64,000 bases of DNA from Alloalcanivorax balearicus MACL04. Lineage in GTDB: Bacteria; Pseudomonadota; Gammaproteobacteria; Pseudomonadales; Alcanivoracaceae. The notes below the pieces were generated by a model. It had not been told where the DNA came from, made no database searches, and worked only from the letters and a program-made list of their open reading frames with translations. The stretch covers positions 360,141 through 424,140 of the forward strand of contig NZ_ARXS01000001.1 in assembly GCF_025532145.1 (NCBI RefSeq). The letters are read 5' to 3'. Both the position numbers and the translations under genes were made by a program. Below are positions 17,753 to 26,069 of the stretch, in pieces. The number at the start of each line of letters is the position of its first letter. Positions within the stretch are counted from its first letter, which is position 1.

Positions 17753-19702
17753 ATGACGACGTCTGCGGATGCTTCCCAAGAGCACAGCCAGGAGGCCGGC
17801 GCTCCTTCCTCCCGTTTGCGCGGGCCGGCCTATTGGCTGGTCATGACCCTGGGTACCCTGGGTCTGTTGATGGCCATCAATCAAACCTTTGATCTGGCGC
17901 TACTCGGCTTCAAGCCGTTGGGTAATGCTTACCTGTACTACCTGATCGGCCTGTTCCTGGCGGCGGCTTTCATTACCTTCCCGGCCTGGTCCGGTGCCCG
18001 TGAGCGGGTGTCCTGGTACGACTGGATCCTGGCGCTGGCGGCGTTGGTGTCCTGCGGCTATCTGGGGCACCACGGCCTGGTCATGATTCAGCAGGGCTGG
18101 GATTTCATGGCGCCCACCGAGGCCACCGTATTCTCCGGCATCCTGCTGGTACTGGTGCTGGAAGGCGTGCGTCGCTGCGGCGGCTGGCCGCTGTTGGCGG
18201 TGGCTTTGCTGTTTGGCAGCTTCCCCCTCTACGCGGACCACATGCCCGGTTTTCTCTGGGGTAACCAGTACGGTTTCGCCGAAACCATCCGCTCCCATGT
18301 GATCGGTGTGGAAAGCATCATCGGTATTCCGATGCAGGTGGTGGCGCAACTGGTGATCGGCTTTGTCGTGTTCGGCGCGGCACTCACCGCCACCGGCGGC
18401 GGGGAATTCTTCATGCGCTTCGCCACTGCCCTGATGGGCCGCAGCCGGGGTGGTCCGGCCAAGGTGGCGGTGCTGTCCAGCGGCATCCTCGGCAGTCTGT
18501 CCGGCAGCGTGATTTCCAACATTCTCACCACCGGCCCGATCACCATCCCGACCATGAAGAAAACCGGCTACCCGGCTCACTATGCCGGCGCCGTGGAGGC
18601 CTGCGCTTCCACAGGCGGTACCCTGATGCCGCCGATCATGGGCGCGGTGGCGTTCATCATGGCGTCGTTCCTCGGTGTCCCCTATTCCGAGATCATGATC
18701 GCCGCTTTCCTGCCGGCCCTGTTGTTCTATCTGGCATTGATTTTCCAGGTGGATAACTACGCCGCCAGACGCGGCCTCAAAGGCATGCCGGAGTCCGAGA
18801 TTCCGGACCTCAAGGAAACACTCAAGGACGGCTGGCCATACCTGTTCAGTCTGGTGGCCTTGATCTACATGCTGCTGGTGATGCGTCTGGAGGCCTACGC
18901 GCCTTACTATGCCGCGCTGGTACTGATCGGTATTTCCATGTTCAAGCGCAATCACCGCATGAACTGGACCCGGGCGAAAACCATGATCCAGGATCTGACG
19001 CTGAGCGTCTCCAATCTGGTGGCGATTTTGGCCGGTATCGGCCTGGTGGTCGGCGGGCTTTCCTACACTGGCGTGGCGGGCGCTTTCTCCCGCGAACTGC
19101 TGCTGTACGCTGACGGCAGTGTGCCTTTGATGCTGGCGGCGGGCGCTGTTACCAGCTTCATCCTGGGCATGGGAATGACCGTCAGTGCCTGCTATATCTT
19201 CCTGTCCATCCTGCTGGCGCCGGCGCTGGTCAATGCCGGCCTCAATCCACTGGCCAGCCATTTGTTCATTCTGTACTGGGGCATGATGTCCTATGTCACC
19301 CCGCCGGTGGCCCTGGCCGCCATCACCGCGGCGGGCGTGGCCGATGCCAATGCCACCAAAACCGGCATATACGCCATGCGGCTGGGAGCGATTCTGTTCG
19401 TCCTGCCGTTCCTGTTCGTGCTCAACCCGTCCCTCATTCTACAGGGCGAGTGGAGCAAGATTCTGTTGTCCACGGTGACCGCGATCACCGCCATCTGGCT
19501 GTTGGCTTCCGCCATGGAAGGGTATCTCTACCGTGTCGGGGTGCTGACGATGGTGCAGCGGATCGTACTGATCGTGGCGGGCGCTTTGCTGATTTACCCG
19601 GAACCCATCAGCGATGTGGTCGGGTTTGGTTTGCTGGCGCTGGTGTACTTCAGCCGTCGATTGTTCAAACCGGTGGCCGCGGTGTCCTCGCGTGAATCGT
19701 AA
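17753..19702 (+). CDS. TRAP transporter fused permease (4TM/12TM)
   Basis: A 649-residue inner-membrane protein with about 17 hydrophobic segments. The N-terminal four (residues about 28-150) correspond to the small DctQ-like subunit, and the remainder to the large DctM-like subunit, including GSLSGSVISNILTTGPITIPTMKKTGY and ACASTGGTLMPPIMGAVAFIMASFLGVPY. This fused form pairs with TAXI-type binding proteins, and its gene follows that one here. A C-terminal extension of three segments is present. It should transport the ligand bound by the upstream protein. Confidence 0.9.
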   Translation: MTTSADASQEHSQEAGAPSSRLRGPAYWLVMTLGTLGLLMAINQTFDLALLGFKPLGNAYLYYLIGLFLAAAFITFPAWSGARERVSWYDWILALAALVSCGYLGHHGLVMIQQGWDFMAPTEATVFSGILLVLVLEGVRRCGGWPLLAVALLFGSFPLYADHMPGFLWGNQYGFAETIRSHVIGVESIIGIPMQVVAQLVIGFVVFGAALTATGGGEFFMRFATALMGRSRGGPAKVAVLSSGILGSLSGSVISNILTTGPITIPTMKKTGYPAHYAGAVEACASTGGTLMPPIMGAVAFIMASFLGVPYSEIMIAAFLPALLFYLALIFQVDNYAARRGLKGMPESEIPDLKETLKDGWPYLFSLVALIYMLLVMRLEAYAPYYAALVLIGISMFKRNHRMNWTRAKTMIQDLTLSVSNLVAILAGIGLVVGGLSYTGVAGAFSRELLLYADGSVPLMLAAGAVTSFILGMGMTVSACYIFLSILLAPALVNAGLNPLASHLFILYWGMMSYVTPPVALAAITAAGVADANATKTGIYAMRLGAILFVLPFLFVLNPSLILQGEWSKILLSTVTAITAIWLLASAMEGYLYRVGVLTMVQRIVLIVAGALLIYPEPISDVVGFGLLALVYFSRRLFKPVAAVSSRES

Positions 19703-19714
19703 AGGTGAAAGATC

Positions 19715-20398
19715 GTGATTAATAAAGTTTGGGATTCCTTCGAGTCGGCGGTGTCCGACGTCAAGGATGGTGACTCGGTGATGATCGGCGGCTTCGGCAG
19801 TTCCGGTTTTCCCCTGCAACTGATCGAGGCCCTGCGTCAGCATGGCGCCCGGGATCTGACCGTGATCTCCAATAACGCCGGGGTGGGTGATGAGGGCATC
19901 GCCTCCCTGCTGAAAGATCGTCTGGTGCGCAAGATCGTCTGTTCGTTTCCGCGCTCCGCCGGTTCAGTGTGGTTTGAACGTCTCTATGAAGAAGGCGCCA
20001 TCGAGCTGGAACTGGTACCCCAGGGCACTCTGGCGGAACGGATCCGCGCCGCCGGCGCCGGCATCGGCGGGTTCTATACGCCTACCGGTTATGGCACCCG
20101 GCTGGCCGAAGGCAAGGAAACCAAGGTGATCGACGGCCGCGGCTATGTACTGGAAACCGCCCTGCCCGCCGACGTGGCCCTGATCAAGGCGCAACGGGCG
20201 GATGCCTGGGGCAACCTGATTTACAATACCGCCGGCCGTAACTTCAATCCGCCGATGGCCACCGCCGCCACCTTGACCGTGGCGGAAGTGGAACGGGTGG
20301 AAGCAGTGGGCGATCTCGACCCGGAATGCATCGTCACCCCGGGTATCTTCGTGGATCGGGTAGTGGCACAGAAGGAGTGGCGGAATGATGCGGCTTAA
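19715..20398 (+). CDS. CoA transferase subunit A
   Basis: A 227-residue alpha subunit of a family I 3-oxoacid-type CoA transferase. The N-terminal glycine-rich CoA-binding motif reads DSVMIGGFGSSGFPLQLIEAL, and the later GGFYTPTGYGTRLAEGKETKVIDGRGYVLETAL matches ScoA/PcaI/AtoD relatives. Start is GTG, with AAAGGTGAAAG upstream. It overlaps the beta subunit gene by 14 bases. The enzyme moves CoA from succinyl-CoA or acetyl-CoA to an incoming acid; the acid is unknown but is plausibly the TRAP substrate. Confidence 0.88.
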   Translation: MINKVWDSFESAVSDVKDGDSVMIGGFGSSGFPLQLIEALRQHGARDLTVISNNAGVGDEGIASLLKDRLVRKIVCSFPRSAGSVWFERLYEEGAIELELVPQGTLAERIRAAGAGIGGFYTPTGYGTRLAEGKETKVIDGRGYVLETALPADVALIKAQRADAWGNLIYNTAGRNFNPPMATAATLTVAEVERVEAVGDLDPECIVTPGIFVDRVVAQKEWRNDAA

Positions 20399-21029
20399 AC
20401 CGGCGGAAATCGCCGAGCGGGTGGCCCAGGATATTCCCGATGGCGCCTATGTGAATCTGGGCATTGGCATGCCCACCATGGTGGCGAACTACGTCAGTGA
20501 CGACCGGCAGGTGATCTACCAGAGCGAGAACGGCATCCTCGGTGTCGGCCCGGCTCCGGCTCCGGGCGAGGAAGACCCGGATTTGATCAACGCCGGCAAG
20601 CAGTTCGTCACTCTGCTGCCCGGTGGCGCCTATTTCGACAACGCGGAATCCTTCGCCATGATGCGTGGCGGTCATTTGGATCTGGCGGTGCTGGGTGCGT
20701 TCCAGGTGTCGGAAAAAGGCGACCTGGCCAATTGGGCCACCAATAACGACACCTACCCACCGGCGGTGGGCGGCGCCATGGATCTGGCGGTGGGCGCCAA
20801 GCAGGTGTTCGTGATCATGAGCCACACCACCAAGAGCGGTGAACCGAAGATCCTGGAAAGCTGTAACTATCCGTTGACCGGCGCCGCCGTGGTGAAACGC
20901 ATCTACACCGATCTGGCGGTGCTGGACGTGACTGACGACGGGCTGCGGGTACGTCAATTGCACGGTGATAACACCTTCGACGAGGTGCAGGCGCTGACCG
21001 GCGCGACGCTGTTGCCGGCGCAGAACTGA
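20385..21029 (+). CDS. CoA transferase subunit B
   Basis: A 214-residue beta subunit. It carries VNLGIGMPTMVANYV and the active-site signature SENGILGVGPAP, in which the Glu of SENG forms the covalent CoA thioester intermediate. The C-terminal part, LTGAAVVKRIYTDLAVLDVTDDGL, is also typical. The length matches ScoB/PcaJ/AtoA. It is translationally coupled to subunit A and is followed one base later by a permease gene, so the three form one transcript with the TRAP genes. Confidence 0.88.
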   Translation: MMRLKPAEIAERVAQDIPDGAYVNLGIGMPTMVANYVSDDRQVIYQSENGILGVGPAPAPGEEDPDLINAGKQFVTLLPGGAYFDNAESFAMMRGGHLDLAVLGAFQVSEKGDLANWATNNDTYPPAVGGAMDLAVGAKQVFVIMSHTTKSGEPKILESCNYPLTGAAVVKRIYTDLAVLDVTDDGLRVRQLHGDNTFDEVQALTGATLLPAQN

Positions 21030-21030
21030 C

Positions 21031-22350
21031 GTGTCGACGGCGGCACGGCTTCGCTGGCGGTCGGGGCTGACCTACGCGGCCCTGGTCGCCGGTCTGTTGC
21101 CGGCCTGGCCGGTTGTGAATCTGGCGGGGGTCGCCGCCGCGCTGGTGGCGGTGACCCTGGCTTGGGGTGAGCTGCGAATGGTGGCGCGAGGCCTGCTGAC
21201 GCTGGTGTTGCTGTCATTGCTGGCCGCTCTGTTGGTGGCTCCGCAATCCGTGGTGTTGGCCGCCACCGCCATGATTCGTCTGACCGCCCTGATCGTCACC
21301 ATGATGTTGCTGGCGGCGGTGCTGGGCCGTTCGCCGGATCTGAAGCGGATTTCCGCCGGATTGTTCAGCGGCCGGCCGCTGCCCCGTTATTACAGCGTGA
21401 CTTTCGGCACCGCCTTCCTCTCCGTGCCGCTCAACTTCGGCTCGGTGGGCCTGATCGGTTCAATGGTCAACGAGCAGGTGCAGGGCCACGGCGACTCGGC
21501 CATGGCGCGCAATGCCGCCCGTGGCGTGCTGCGTGGCTACGGCGCCTCGCCGATGTTTTCCCCGCTGTCCATTTCCGTGGTCACCACCCTGACCTATCTT
21601 GTGGGTCTGCATTCCTGGGAGTTGCTGGCGATCAGTGTGCCGCTGGCGATGATCTATCTGGCCAGCGGCGCCTTGTTCCGGGAGGCGGAAAAACCGGTCG
21701 GCGGCGACGACCGCAAGGACAGTATGCTGATGCCCTGGCTGCGCTTCGGCGCGGTGGTCACCGCGATCTGGATGGTGACGCTGCTGTTCAACGGTCTGCT
21801 GGATTTGCGTTACTCGAAAGCGGTCACTCTGAGCTGTCTGATCGCGGTCATCCTGCTGATGGTGCGCGAGCGCTGGCGCGGTGAGCGAGTGTCGCTGCCG
21901 ACCATGGCGCCGCTGGCCAACGAGGTGGTGATCATGGGCGGCTCATCGTTTCTGGGCGCGCTGATCAGTCTGCTGGTGCTGCATTCCCTGGGCGAGGCGT
22001 TCTCGCTACCGGACTGGGGCTATCCGCTGGTGGCCTTTGTGGTGCCGTTTCTGTTCTTCGGTGGCGGCCAACTGGGACTCAATCCGATCATCATGGGCAC
22101 TTTGGCCGGCGGCGTGATGGGGCCGGTATGGCCGCCGGAAGCGTACGTCGGTCTGGGGCTGGCGATCGTCAGTGGCTGGGCCCAGTGCGCCACGGGGACG
22201 CCCTATTCCGCCAATTCGCTATTGATGGAACGGCTTACCGGCTACGACGCCCGGGTCGCCGCGTTCCGCTGGAACCTGGGGTTGTCCGCCTGCTGGCTGG
22301 TCTTGAGCGGCGGGCTGGCCGCTTTGCTTACCGTGGTGCTGATGCCGTGA
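21031..22350 (+). CDS. Uncharacterised multi-pass permease
   Basis: A 439-residue protein with about eleven to twelve transmembrane segments and no soluble domain. Segments such as SVPLNFGSVGLIGSMVNEQ, GYGASPMFSPLSISVV and GGGQLGLNPIIMGTLAGGVMGP have the Gly/Pro/Asn re-entrant look of ion-coupled carboxylate transporters. No named family motif was recognised. It starts with GTG one base after the CoA transferase beta gene and closes the operon. A second importer or a product exporter for the same compound class is a reasonable guess. Confidence 0.65.
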   Translation: MSTAARLRWRSGLTYAALVAGLLPAWPVVNLAGVAAALVAVTLAWGELRMVARGLLTLVLLSLLAALLVAPQSVVLAATAMIRLTALIVTMMLLAAVLGRSPDLKRISAGLFSGRPLPRYYSVTFGTAFLSVPLNFGSVGLIGSMVNEQVQGHGDSAMARNAARGVLRGYGASPMFSPLSISVVTTLTYLVGLHSWELLAISVPLAMIYLASGALFREAEKPVGGDDRKDSMLMPWLRFGAVVTAIWMVTLLFNGLLDLRYSKAVTLSCLIAVILLMVRERWRGERVSLPTMAPLANEVVIMGGSSFLGALISLLVLHSLGEAFSLPDWGYPLVAFVVPFLFFGGGQLGLNPIIMGTLAGGVMGPVWPPEAYVGLGLAIVSGWAQCATGTPYSANSLLMERLTGYDARVAAFRWNLGLSACWLVLSGGLAALLTVVLMP

Positions 22351-22382
22351 ATTCATGTCGCCACCCGGCGCCGAACGACAAG

Positions 22383-22470
22383 GCTACTGTGGGAGCTTGC
22401 CTGCAAGCGAATTGGGGTCGCGTTTCCCAGGAATTCGCTTGCAGGCAAGCTCCCACAGCGGCTTCGTAGC
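22383..22470. repeat. REP doublet (REPIN-like), copy A
   Basis: Two 27-bp arms (22387-22413 and 22432-22458) are perfect inverted repeats of each other, closed by an 18-base loop. GCTAC/GTAGC outer ends pair further out. Each arm contains a small hairpin, GCTTGC-CT-GCAAGC, as REP units do. It sits between convergent genes (permease and YheT hydrolase), where it could act as a bidirectional transcript end. The same sequence family recurs at 33.6 kb. Confidence 0.85.
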
Positions 22471-22494
22471 GTCTCTCTTCGCCGTTGATACCGG

Positions 22495-23505
22495 TCAGCC
22501 GGCAGCGGTGGAAACGCTTTGATGATTCGATGAAAACGCGCGGACGAAAACCTCGGCCCGCTCCTCCAGCCAGTAATGAGGACGCCGGATCGAACCCTGA
22601 ACAAACCCCACATGGCCACCGTGTTCGGCCACTTCCAGCGTCACCGTATCACTGAGATCCTGCTGCCGGGGCAGGCTGGCCTCGGTCATGAAGGGGTCGT
22701 CCCGGGCCTGCAGCAGCCAGGTGGGAGTATCAATGGCGCCGAGGCGCGTCCCGGCGGAGCATTGAGCGTAGTAGTCGGCGGCATCGCGAAAGCCGTACAA
22801 AGGCGCGACGATCCGCCCGTCAAAGTCCCAGAAAGAGCGGATGCCGGTGCGGTCGAGGCCGGCCAGGATCGCCGCTTGTTCGGGGTTCACCTTGTGCAGA
22901 TGTCGTTCCTGGGCATCCAGGGTAGCGAGCAGGGCTTTGATCAGATGATTGCGATAGATGCGCGACAGACCCTGATCCATGTGGTCGGCACTGTTCGCCA
23001 GTTGCAACGGCGCGCAGATCGCCAGGGCGCCGGCCAGCTTGCCGGAATCCGCCAGGGCCAGCCAGTTGAGCAGGCGTGAGGCCCCCAGGGAAACGCCGAG
23101 CGCCAGTACCGGTGCCCCCTTGGCGTGTTCATGGACGTGTTCGAGCACCGCGTTGAGATCATCGATCTCCCCGGCGTGGTAAGACCTGGCGGTGTCATTG
23201 GGAACCAGGGCGCCACGGCCATTGGCCGCCACGGAAGGCAGGCCCAGGGCGAGCAGACGTCGTTGGATACCGATGATGTAATGCGAATCACTGGAACCGG
23301 ACAGGCCGTGCTGGAGTAACAATACCGGCAGCTGTCCGTCCGGTGCCGGCCCGCACCAGTCCAGCAGCAGATGATCGCCGTCCGCCAGCGGCAGAACCTC
23401 CCGCCGCCGCGCTGGCGCTCTGGTGCGCCGCAACAGCGGCCCCCACAGGGTTTGCAGGTGGGGAGAACGGGCCCACCAGGGGGCCCGAAAAGCGGCGGAA
23501 GTCAT
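22495..23505 (-). CDS. YheT-type alpha/beta hydrolase
   Basis: A 336-residue cytoplasmic hydrolase of the COG0429/YheT group: N-terminal APWWARSPHLQTLWGPL, oxyanion region LLQHGLSGSSDSHYI, and nucleophile elbow GVSLGASRLLNWL with the Ser in GxSxG. The catalytic His is expected in the C-terminal HGGHVGFV. The family is conserved but its substrate is not established; an ester or lipid substrate is usually supposed. The next gene downstream on this strand is oriented away, and qmcA begins two bases beyond its start, so its promoter may lie inside qmcA. Confidence 0.82.
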   Translation of the reverse strand: MTSAAFRAPWWARSPHLQTLWGPLLRRTRAPARRREVLPLADGDHLLLDWCGPAPDGQLPVLLLQHGLSGSSDSHYIIGIQRRLLALGLPSVAANGRGALVPNDTARSYHAGEIDDLNAVLEHVHEHAKGAPVLALGVSLGASRLLNWLALADSGKLAGALAICAPLQLANSADHMDQGLSRIYRNHLIKALLATLDAQERHLHKVNPEQAAILAGLDRTGIRSFWDFDGRIVAPLYGFRDAADYYAQCSAGTRLGAIDTPTWLLQARDDPFMTEASLPRQQDLSDTVTLEVAEHGGHVGFVQGSIRRPHYWLEERAEVFVRAFSSNHQSVSTAAG

Positions 23506-23507
23506 GC

Positions 23508-24467
23508 TCAGGGCTGGGTTCTGTCGATCGTCTTCAGTACTTTTTGCAGACCGGCGACGGTGCCGCCGACATCGCTCAGATTGGACGGCAGCAGCAGTGT
23601 GGTGGACTCCTTCGCCAGTTTCTCGAAGGCGCTCACGTACTGTTCGGCGATGCGCAGGCTGACGGCTTCCTCGCCACCGTCTTCCTTCACCGCCGTGGCC
23701 ACCTCACGCAAACCCGTGGCGGTGGCCTGGGCGATCAGTTCGATCTGCCGGGCGCGACCTTCCGCCTCGTTGATCTGCTTCATCTTTTCACCTTCGGAGA
23801 TGTTGATCATCTCCTGCTTCTCACCCTCGGAGCGGTTGATCGCCGCCTGGCGGTCACCCTCGGAACGGTTGATCGCGGCCTGACGATCCCCTTCGGACTC
23901 CGCCACCACCGCACGGCGTTCCCGCTCGGCGCGGACCTGTTTCTCCATGGCGTCCTTGATCGAGGCGGGCAAATTGATATCCGCCACCTCGTAACGCAGA
24001 ACCTTCACGCCCCAGGGCTGGGCCGCTTCGTCCACCGCCTGGACCACTTCCATATTGATTTCGGAGCGTTCCTCGAAGGTCTTGTCCAGGTCGATCTTAC
24101 CGATCACCGAACGCAGCGTGGTTTGCGCCAGCTGCTGGGCGGCCATAACGTAGTCGTCCACGCCGTAACTGGCGGATTTGGGATCGACCACCTGCAGGTA
24201 CATGACACCGTCGATGGAGACTTCGATATTGTCCTTGGTGATACAGCTCTGGCGCGGCACATCGCGCACGATTTCCTTCAGGGAATGCTTGTAGGTCACC
24301 TTGTCGATGAACGGCATCAGGATGTGCAGGCCGGCTTCCAGGGAAGTGCGATACTTGCCGAGCCGTTCCACCACGAACACGCTTCGTTGCGGAACGATAC
24401 GGATGGTCATCCCCAGCAGCACGATGACGCCAAGGGCGATCAGTGCGGAAATAATCAATCCTTGCAT
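23508..24467 (-). CDS. qmcA: SPFH/stomatin-like membrane protein QmcA
   Basis: A 319-residue protein with a single N-terminal transmembrane helix (residues about 3-22), an SPFH/band-7 domain (residues about 25-190, VPQRSVFVVERLGKYRTSLEAGLHILMPF) and a long coiled coil. It forms large membrane-associated cages that regulate membrane proteases or microdomains. The coiled coil contains an 11-residue repeat (SEGDRQAAINR twice, then two degenerate copies), visible also as a 33-bp DNA duplication around 23820-23890. Start chosen at MQGLIISALIALG. The NfeD partner gene lies 10 bases upstream. Confidence 0.88.
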   Translation of the reverse strand: MQGLIISALIALGVIVLLGMTIRIVPQRSVFVVERLGKYRTSLEAGLHILMPFIDKVTYKHSLKEIVRDVPRQSCITKDNIEVSIDGVMYLQVVDPKSASYGVDDYVMAAQQLAQTTLRSVIGKIDLDKTFEERSEINMEVVQAVDEAAQPWGVKVLRYEVADINLPASIKDAMEKQVRAERERRAVVAESEGDRQAAINRSEGDRQAAINRSEGEKQEMINISEGEKMKQINEAEGRARQIELIAQATATGLREVATAVKEDGGEEAVSLRIAEQYVSAFEKLAKESTTLLLPSNLSDVGGTVAGLQKVLKTIDRTQP

Positions 24468-24477
24468 AATAAAATCC

Positions 24478-24939
24478 TTACGGTTGCTTGTCGGTTGAAG
24501 TGCTGGACCAGGGTTCGACCGTGAGCCAAAGTCCATCATGTTTGGTGATGCGGACCATATCCCCGGTCTTCAAGATCACCGGCGATTGTGCCTGCCAGCG
24601 GGCGCCGCGGTATCGTACCGTGCCGATACCGTCAACGAAATCCTGCTCCACGGTGGCGCGGGAGCCGATCAGGCCAGCGCTGTCCTCGGTGGATTTGGAC
24701 GGGGCCTCGCGCCCGAACAGCCAGGCGCGCAGATAACGCCGCGCCCCCACCAGTAATAGCAGGCTGATGATGGCGAAGGTGGTGATCTCCCAGGTCAGGT
24801 CATTGAGAACACCGAAAAACACCAGAATGCCGACGATCACCGCCGCCAGACCGAGAAAGATGGTCAGCAGCCCGGAGACCAGAAACTCCGCGATGATCAG
24901 AATCAACCCGAGAATGATCCAGTAACTGTATTCCGGCAT
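24478..24939 (-). CDS. NfeD family membrane protein
   Basis: A 153-residue protein with two to three N-terminal membrane segments (residues about 5-75) followed by an OB-fold domain (GSRATVEQDFVDGIGTVRYRGARWQAQSP). NfeD proteins are encoded with SPFH proteins and are thought to anchor or cap their assemblies, as YbbK/YbbL-type pairs do in enterics. Start is chosen at MPEYSYWIILG; an upstream in-frame start adds 19 residues unlike the family. It is the first gene of the pair with qmcA. Confidence 0.85.
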   Translation of the reverse strand: MPEYSYWIILGLILIIAEFLVSGLLTIFLGLAAVIVGILVFFGVLNDLTWEITTFAIISLLLLVGARRYLRAWLFGREAPSKSTEDSAGLIGSRATVEQDFVDGIGTVRYRGARWQAQSPVILKTGDMVRITKHDGLWLTVEPWSSTSTDKQP

Positions 24940-25055
24940 AGGTTTCAATCCCTTGTAATCGGTGTGCTTTTGGCGGCGAAATGACGCCCCTGACAAGTGC
25001 CCTATGGTAGCCTAGGCGCACCGCAAAAACCGCCCTCGTTTTAACGGATCCGCCG

Positions 25056-25781
25056 ATGCCCTCAATGCGCCGATTCTTCGATGACCAGGAGTTTCACCTC
25101 GACCGGCCTTGCCAGCTGGGCGCCAGCGCCAGCCAGCATATCGCCCGGGTGTTGCGCATGAGCGAGGGGGAGGAAGTCGTGCTGTTCAACGGCCGGGGAG
25201 GTGAATGGCGCGCTCGCCTCGCCTCGGTGGACAAGAAAACCGTGGAGGTGCTGCCCCTGGCCCACGATCCGGTGGAACGCACGCCGCCGCTGGCGGTGAC
25301 CCTGGGGTTGCCGATGATCAAAGGCGAGCGCATGGACTACGCTATCCAGAAAGCCACCGAGCTGGGCGTTGCCCGTATCCAGATTCTGGATACCGCCCGT
25401 TGCGAAGTCCGCCTGAAAGGCGACCGTCAGGACAAAAAGCGTGAGCATTGGCGGCAGGTGGCGATCAGCGCCTGCGAGCAGTGCGGCCTTAATCGGCCGC
25501 CCGAGATTCTCACCGCGATGCCCTTGAGGAACTGGCTGGCCGGACCGCTGCCCGGGCTTAAACTGATTGCTCATCCGGGCAGTGAGCCTTTTTCCCGCCA
25601 CCGCCTGACCGCACAGAGCGAGCTGACCTTGCTCACCGGCCCGGAAGGTGGGTTCGACGACGACGAACTCGACAGCGCTTTCGAAGCCGGCTTTTCCGCC
25701 TTTGCCCTCGGCAACCGGGTTCTACGCGCGGAAACCGCGCCGGTGGCGCTGTTGGCCGCCTTGTGGGCCTGGTTATCCTGA
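25056..25781 (+). CDS. rsmE: 16S rRNA (uracil-1498-N3)-methyltransferase
   Basis: Methylates U1498 of 16S rRNA using S-adenosylmethionine. The 241-residue product has a PUA-like N-terminal domain (residues about 1-70, HIARVLRMSEGEEVVLFNGRGGEW). The C-terminal SPOUT domain has the knot motifs LTLLTGPEGGFDDDELDSAF and ALGNRVLRAETAPVALLAAL. The start at MPSMRRFF is plausible; a second ATG lies nine bases later. Length is typical. Confidence 0.93.
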   Translation: MPSMRRFFDDQEFHLDRPCQLGASASQHIARVLRMSEGEEVVLFNGRGGEWRARLASVDKKTVEVLPLAHDPVERTPPLAVTLGLPMIKGERMDYAIQKATELGVARIQILDTARCEVRLKGDRQDKKREHWRQVAISACEQCGLNRPPEILTAMPLRNWLAGPLPGLKLIAHPGSEPFSRHRLTAQSELTLLTGPEGGFDDDELDSAFEAGFSAFALGNRVLRAETAPVALLAALWAWLS

Positions 25782-25873
25782 CAACCCCTGCTCCCCTCGC
25801 TCGAAGTTAGTGCGACGCCCCTCCCATTTTTGTGCGCTCTTCCATAGGTGGTGTACCTCCTGATCGGTGTGTC

Positions 25874-25889
25874 CGTACTTTGCAGTACG
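25874..25889. promoter_or_regulatory. Inverted repeat upstream of the sigma-54-like promoter
   Basis: CGTACT-TTGC-AGTACG is a perfect 6-bp inverted repeat centred about 70 bp upstream of the candidate -24/-12 promoter of the amidase gene. That distance suits an enhancer-binding activator site, but no activator gene is in the window. Confidence 0.3.
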
Positions 25890-25944
25890 TGAGCACCCAC
25901 TATTTCCGCATTCTCGCGGGTATTTCCGTGAACCTTGGAAAATC

Positions 25945-25960
25945 TGGCACGGCTCTTGAT
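25945..25960 (+). promoter_or_regulatory. Candidate sigma-54 promoter of the amidase gene
   Basis: TGGCAC-GGCTC-TTGAT matches the sigma-54 consensus TGGCAC-N5-TTGCA/T except that the -12 GC is GA. It lies 110 bases before the amidase ATG inside a 288-bp gap that otherwise shows only short inverted repeats, including CCCGGG pairs at about 25990-26010. Nitrogen control of an amidase would make biological sense. The -12 mismatch keeps confidence low. Confidence 0.42.
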
Positions 25961-26069
25961 TCCTGGACAGGCAACGCGACAGGAATTTGCCCGGGTCCGG
26001 TTACAGGTCCCGGGCCCGTTTATTCAGGGATATGTGTTGAACCGTAAAGAGGGAAATGGGGACGTTTCC

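Noticed and set aside
17900..19261. Minus-strand frame of 453 codons opposite the TRAP permease
   Set aside because: Strongly hydrophilic His/Gln/Glu-rich mirror of a membrane protein gene, with no domain.
22383..22470. Palindromic repeats considered as CRISPR or tRNA remnants
   Set aside because: There is no regular spacer-repeat array and no cloverleaf; paired inverted arms with internal hairpins fit REP doublets.
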